Positions 58,853 to 64,000 of a stretch of 64,000 nt of DNA are shown one piece after another (within the stretch, counting starts at the first letter, position 1; every line of letters starts with the position of its first letter). The stretch is from Epinephelus fuscoguttatus (lineage: Eukaryota; Chordata; Actinopteri; Perciformes; Serranidae): assembly GCF_011397635.1 (NCBI RefSeq), contig NC_064757.1, forward strand, positions 27,414,339 through 27,478,338, written 5' to 3'. The notes beneath the pieces are model-generated. The model was not told the origin of the DNA and did not search any database. It saw nothing but the letters and a program-made list of their open reading frames with translations. The translations under genes and the position numbers were made by a program.

Positions 58853-59440
58853 GTTGTGTTGTTAAGAAACCAAACATCTCATGCTGATGTCATCTTGACT
58901 TGAATGACGACATTTAGTCATAAGGTATGGACCTCCAGAGGGATGAGGCCAACACAGAGGTGCCACAAACTGCAGTTCCTCTAATGACCACTTGAGGCTG
59001 GCTCCAAAGGCCTATCAATCCCCATAGACACCCATGTTAAAATGCCCAACTTTACAGCAGAAATAAACCTGTTTACAACCTGGTACAAAAACGGTTTTGG
59101 TCTCTAAAGCTAATTTCCCTTTTTGTGACGACTGTACAAAGGGTGATTTTTATGTAACTCACCTGTTCGCATTTTATTAAGGCCCAATGTTACACATAAT
59201 TAAGACAGTGTGCTCAGCTTCTCAGTCAAATCCACCCCTGGCTCCTTCACAGCGCCAGCCTCTCGCCTAAATATGGTCACCTCTGGAAAGAAAGAGACAA
59301 CTAGTTGCTCTGTATACACAAATGTAGATCAAAATCTTGTGTCGGGCACTCGTGGAGAACAGGAAATAACAGGATTGACAGAAAGGCAATCCAGGCACTC
59401 TGAAAAAATACAGAAACATGAGGGGAATATTAAAAAGTCC
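58853..59440. other. mapk4 intron, no feature recognised
   Basis: No exon or clear repeat family was seen. Confidence 0.4.
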
Positions 59441-59444
59441 TTAT

Positions 59445-59890
59445 TGTAGTGGCTAAATCATTAAAAGAGCCAACATGTTTCGACCGCTGCAGGTCTTTGT
59501 CAGGACTTTCAAAACATACAACATAGGTATGGCCCCACCTTTGTAGTGATTTTTCATGACCCATATAATGGCATGACAGGTGAAACAAATAGACAATAAT
59601 GAAAAAATAAGTAAATAAAAAACAGTGACAGAGTCACAATTTGAATATATACACACATATCTTAACCCATAGCCTGTGAGAAAAATGTCAAAGCTTGTAG
59701 AGAACAATGACAAATTACAAAAACATGAAGTCATTGAGACCAGGATACTTAAAAGCATCCAGTTGATGGATCCAAAAAGCTTCCCTTGGATTAAGTTTCT
59801 GTATTCCATCACTCGTCCTGACCAATGGTCACTTGTGGCTCTAAAAAAAACGAGATGGCGACCGAAATGCCGAACCCCAGCTGTCAAAAC
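59445..59890 (-). mobile_element. Penelope-like retroelement remnant, 3' end
   Basis: The minus strand has a short stretch REAFWIHQLD with the spacing seen near the C-terminal end of Penelope-like (GIY-YIG) elements. About 260 bp further on is acctgcagcggtcgaaacat, a common terminal motif. The copy is old and broken. Confidence 0.45.
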
Positions 59891-60170
59891 CAGAGTCTAC
59901 AGACTAATGGGTGACGTCATGCAAGCTACGTCCCTTATTTTTACGGTCCATGGGTATGGAGGACAAATACCAACATCTGAAAATTGTCATAAAGTTAACA
60001 TTGACACAGCATGAAATTCTATCGTCCTAAGGCATTTAAAGAATCGTAGACCTGATTTGCCTTCCAACAAAAATGAAGATAGACTGTACTATGCGAGATT
60101 TGACTGAAAAACAATATATAGACTCACAAGAAGTAATCCTTCTCAATCATCACTTATGAGCCACTAGAAG

Positions 60171-60650
60171 CCATCCATCCATCCATCCATCCATCCATCC
60201 ATCCATCCATCCATTTTCATCTGCCTATCCATGGGCCGGGTCGTGGGGGCAGCAGGCCAAGCAAAGCATCCCAGACGTCCCTCTACCCAGCAATGCTTTC
60301 CAGGGACCCCAAGGTGTTTCCAGGCCAGATGAGATATGTAATCCCTCCAGCATGTTCTGGGTCTGCCCCGGGGTCTCCTACCAGTTAGACGTGCTTGAAA
60401 CACCTCCAGTGGGAGGCGCCCAGGAGGCATCCTGATCAGATGCCCAAACCACCTCAACTGACCCCTTTCAATGTGAAGGAGTAGTGGCTCTACTCCGAGC
60501 TCCGTATGTCTGAGCTCTTTACCCTATCTCTAAGGCTGAGCCCAGCCACCCCACGGAGGAAACTCATTCCGGCCGCTTGTTTCTGCAATCTCATTCTTTC
60601 GGTCACTACCCAGAGCTCATGACGATAGGTGATGGTTGGGAGCTAGAAGC
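60171..60650 (-). mobile_element. LINE 3' end with (GATG)n tail, Rex3/RTE-like
   Basis: The minus strand encodes LRWFGHLIRMPPGRLPLEVF, then TGRRPRGRPRTCWRDYI, the C-terminal pattern of a fish LINE, followed by a short tail and a (GATG)n array (60171-60214 on the plus strand as ccat repeats). Rex3 elements are known to end in GATG repeats. The copy is 5' truncated. Confidence 0.6.
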
Positions 60651-60857
60651 ACTAGAAGCCTTGTGGTGTATTTTACTGCAAAGACTCTGTCCTCTGCCTG
60701 TATTTTCTTACTTTGTCCCTTATTTTCTGTGCTTCTGATGTTTATGGATTTACCTCTACCTTTATGAAAAGGTAGCGACTACGTGCCAGATCATAAGCAG
60801 CAGGCATCCAAGAGACACAGCACCGAAAAATAAAATATAGTGAGTCTGATACTGGTT

Positions 60858-60914
<57 letters not shown>

Positions 60915-60927
60915 CGATAGATAGATC
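60858..60927. repeat. (GATA)n microsatellite
   Basis: About 17 GATA units with one change (gatc) near the right end. Confidence 0.95.
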
Positions 60928-62510
60928 AAAGTAGTAAATCCTATGGTATAATGTGTCATGTGTCATATTTAATCTATAAACACATGCATAATTCATGCAA
61001 TGCCATTGCTGATTCTTTTTAGAATTGATGCCACAACAAGTGCTCTATTTCAGCTCATACAGAGAGCATTTCCCCCGTCTGCTGCTGCAGTATCCTCTTC
61101 TCTTTGCAGTCGTTAGCCTCAATGCTTTGATAACAGGAATGCATTAATAACCAATAAGAGTGCTGGCTGTACATTACCCTCTAATTTTATATTGAGTGCT
61201 GACACGGTTTGAATTGCTCTGAGGTGGATATTGGGAGTTAGTTAGGAGTCTGCAGCTGGTGTCTCCGTTAGCCAGCAGAACATCGGTTTGTCATTGTTCA
61301 TTAGCATTAAGATTGTATTACCAGAGTTGTGTGTGTGTGTGTGTGCATGACGGTGTGTGTTTAAGATGATGCTTGGCTATTTGCGATGCAGTGTTGACAC
61401 CAAAGCAGATGCCTGCAGTGAATGTGCTAGCATCCTCTCTCATATTTAATAATGCAGAGCCAAAGTGCTGCTTTTTCGGACATTTTTTTGTGGTAATGGA
61501 CGTGGGCAGTGTTGACTTCAGCTGTGACGTGAAATTCACAAGTAGTATTAACTTTCATATCGAGCTGTGAAACAAGACTGGTGGCTTTGTTTTTGTTTTT
61601 TATGACTTATTTTTCACTTTCAAATATCACACTTGTCTTTTTTCTCACCAATGAATGACCTCTTTTCACTGCACTGTAATGGCTCCAAAGATATCCCTAC
61701 CTCCTTTTTATTGCTTCTACAGTATCTTACATGGTCCGCGTGTTATCACAGAGGTTGTGTCAGCACGCTGTGACTCTGCGGTGCATCGAAATGAGGCTGT
61801 TTGACGAGCTGTGCGCCTCCAACTACACAGACAAACATTTACTCAGGCGAAAAGAGATGACAGAAAGGTTGAGGGGAGAGAGAGGGGGAACAGTGGCCGA
61901 GGAAACATTATTTGTGATGTTGTTTACTGTCAGCACCAGTATGAACTTGGAGTGTGTATGTGTGAATGTCACCTGCTGATGCAGGGCTGGATCTGCCCAG
62001 AAATAATTCATGACCTGGATGAAGGAGACAGAAGTAGAGGAAAGGGGAATAAGGAGGGAGTGTTGGAAAAGAAAGAGAAAAGAAGGGAAGGAGTAGAGGG
62101 GTAAAAATAAGCAGAGCGGATCTGTAACTGACAAGAGGAGACGGAGGGATGAAACAGGCGAGAAAGGAGGTGAAGCAAGGAGGGCAGCGAAAAGGGAGAG
62201 ATGGGGTGAAGTGTGAAGAAAAGAGGAAAGGTAAGGGAGGCAAACGTAGCTGCTGATGGTGATGTAGAGAAACGCTGAGGTGAGTTGAGATTAAGGGAAC
62301 GGGTGGAGAGGAAAGTGGGAGGTGATGACAGCGGGGGAGAAGGCTGAGAGTAAAGGAAGGGAGTGAAGGAAGCCAACAAATATTTTATAATGGTTAATAG
62401 CTGAACATGGCAGACAGATTTCTTCGATGTTCTTTCCGTGCCAGTGTGTGTGACATGCATAATTGACTATCTTGGCTGACTGTGGAGACTTGGTTTGGTG
62501 ATAAACTAGT
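60928..62510. other. mapk4 intron, purine-rich part, (GT)n
   Basis: A (GT)n run is at 61327-61345. From about 61850 to 62360 the plus strand is strongly A+G rich. No exon was recognised; a frame at 61731-61979 begins with ATG but has no familiar motif. Confidence 0.4.
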
Positions 62511-63250
62511 ATACCCTCCTGAGACTCTGTGTCCTCATATGAGGACATCACATTTTGGTTTACTTGACCTTATACTTCATTCTGCTTAACTTAGACCTGT
62601 TGTCCTCATTCGTGGACACTTTTTTGTGCCATCTAGTGGTAGTAAGAGCACAATACACTAATCCATGTGAAAACAAGATGGCAGCCATTTCTGTCAAGTC
62701 AGTCTGCAGCCGACCCTGACACAAAAGTGGACAAGGTCCAAAACTTGATCACATTTTATGGTTGAAACGTGTTTATTTATGAGTAATAATGTTTGTAGTT
62801 TGATATGGCAACAAATTTGACCAATTTCAGCAACAGTAACAAGCTAAGCAACTGTTAATTAGGAAGTAGGCTACTTGTTTGGGACTATTGTGTTTGGACT
62901 ATTGTCGTCTCATTTGAGGATCTTGGGACTTTGCAAGCTCCGTTTCCCCTGAGGGAAATGGTGTCAGTAAACGTCAACTATAAAATGCGTGTCAGTCTGC
63001 AGCCGATCCCGGCACAAAAGTGGACAAGGTCCAAAACCTGGGGAAATTTTATGGTTCAAACTTGTTTATTTATGATTAATACTGTTTGTAGTTTGATATG
63101 GCAACAAAATTGACCAATTTTAGCAACTGTAACAAGCCAAGATGCTGTTAATTAGGAAGTTCTCGTTTAAGGACGCTGGGACTTAATTATTGTTGACGAT
63201 GTTAAGGTTTTATATTTATCGGGTCCTACTGATCCCAAATAGCTAGGAGA
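62511..63250. repeat. Dispersed repeat with an internal direct duplication
   Basis: The stretch tcagtctgcagccga, then acaaaagtggacaaggtcc, then gtagtttgatatggcaacaa occurs at 62698 and again at 62992, about 293 bp apart. The left side has ctgagactctgtgtcctcat, then atgagga. It resembles a non-autonomous DNA transposon of piggyBac type, but the ends are not firm. Confidence 0.5.
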
Positions 63251-63299
63251 AATTAAAAATGCATTTCAATTTTGTTTTTTACTCATTTTTATTGTCTTA

Positions 63300-63460
63300 A
63301 TTTTGGACTGATATTAAATGTTATTGTCTCATTGATGCTCTGTTATTTAAAACTGATGTGTTTTTAATGTTGTTTTGTGAATGGACCCCAGGAAGACTAG
63401 CGACCACTTTTCTGGAAGCTAATGGGGAGCCATATAAAGAATAAAGAATAAAGAATAGCT
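63300..63460 (+). mobile_element. LINE 3' end with (AATAAAG)n tail
   Basis: The sequence gaatggaccccaggaagact, then gctaatggggagcc, ends in repeats of aataaag. This is a common fish LINE terminus (CR1/Rex1 type). No coding part remains. Confidence 0.5.
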
Positions 63461-63639
63461 GTGATACGTTGTTAAAATACAGTTTAAATATAGCTACAAT
63501 ATGAAATCTGAGGCAACATCTGTGCATCATTTTGTGAGACTGTTCAAAGCAGTTTCCAAAGCCACTCTATGATTATCATCAAATGATATTCCAATATAAA
63601 AATGAATACTTTTGACACAAAACCTGACCACTCCTTCAA

Positions 63640-63790
63640 AGACAGTCCATCAAATGCTTTTGCAAGGCGAGGCATCTTTTTTTGTAAAGCACAGTTCATA
63701 CACAAGGGCAATTCAAGGTGCTTTACAGTGCTAAATGATTTCCTTTTTTTTTTTTTTAATCATCTTAAAAAAAAAGCAAAAGTGCAGACA
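63640..63790. repeat. Dispersed repeat fragment
   Basis: The motif tgtaaagcacagttcatac, then aagggcaattcaaggtgctt, is typical of a widespread short fish repeat. It contains a T run and an A run. Confidence 0.4.
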
Positions 63791-63879
63791 AGAGGTGCAA
63801 AGATAAAACTTTTATTTAAAATGATTTAAAACTGAGAAGCAAAGATGAACTTAAGGCACTCATGCGTGGAGCAGGAATT

Positions 63880-64000
63880 AAGTGAAGAAGCCTTTATTTC
63901 AAAACATGGCTGCTCATATTAAAACACGGACCTGTTTCGACCCAAAAGTTTTTGTCAGGGTGTAAAAGGGTGGACAGGAGTCAAGAAAACATTTTATAAG
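63880..64000. mobile_element. Retroelement terminal fragment at window edge
   Basis: The text gacctgtttcgaccc then tttttgtcaggg resembles the terminal motif at 59470-59510 (gtttcgaccgctgcaggtc, then tttgtcagg). The rest lies outside the window. Confidence 0.35.

Noticed and set aside
62008-62460. Minus-strand frame of 150 aa rich in Ser, Pro, Leu and Phe
   Set aside because: It arises from a purine-rich tract; no motif or context supports a gene.

Overview
This window is vertebrate nuclear DNA from a ray-finned fish, most likely a spiny-rayed (percomorph) teleost. The evidence is spliced genes with GT-AG introns, fish-type gene families (a perforin-1-like gene, duplicated mpeg1, tspan36) and many MITE, SINE and LINE families typical of fish. 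No operons, prophage, CRISPR arrays, rRNA or tRNA genes were seen.

Layout. (1) 1-4547: gene-poor, with decayed MITEs. (2) 4769-20057, minus strand: three MACPF pore-forming immune genes head to tail. They are one perforin-1-like gene (4 coding exons, 523 aa, MACPF plus C2) and two tandem mpeg1 (perforin-2) genes (2 exons each, 694 and 708 aa). The mpeg1 units share flanking DNA, including upstream blocks with good PU.1/ETS sites. (3) 25811-26413, minus: a single-exon linker histone H1 of replacement type, with an H1-type promoter and a polyadenylation signal. (4) 31138-40646, plus: tspan36, a complete tetraspanin (7 exons, 246 aa), with a TATA box and paired MITF-type E-boxes. (5) About 40.7-51.3 kb: a repeat-rich intergenic stretch holding the endonuclease end of an R2-type LINE, a 43-bp minisatellite and a larger tandem repeat. 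(6) 54361 to the right edge, plus: the first two coding exons of mapk4 (ERK4), probably with upstream non-coding exons near 51.5 and 53.2 kb. The rest of the kinase lies beyond the window.

Function. Perforin-1 is released by cytotoxic lymphocytes; mpeg1 acts in macrophage phagosomes. Finding them adjacent and in one orientation suggests an old tandem array of pore formers. The most interesting signal is inside the mpeg1 pair. The proteins are nearly identical, yet their differences concentrate in the segments expected to touch or enter membranes: the two MACPF transmembrane-hairpin regions and the P2 hairpin. The P2 hairpin is 14 residues shorter in the copy at 11410-13835. Introns and flanks have diverged far more than exon 2, which suggests gene conversion. 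All functional statements are by homology recognised by eye; no search was run.
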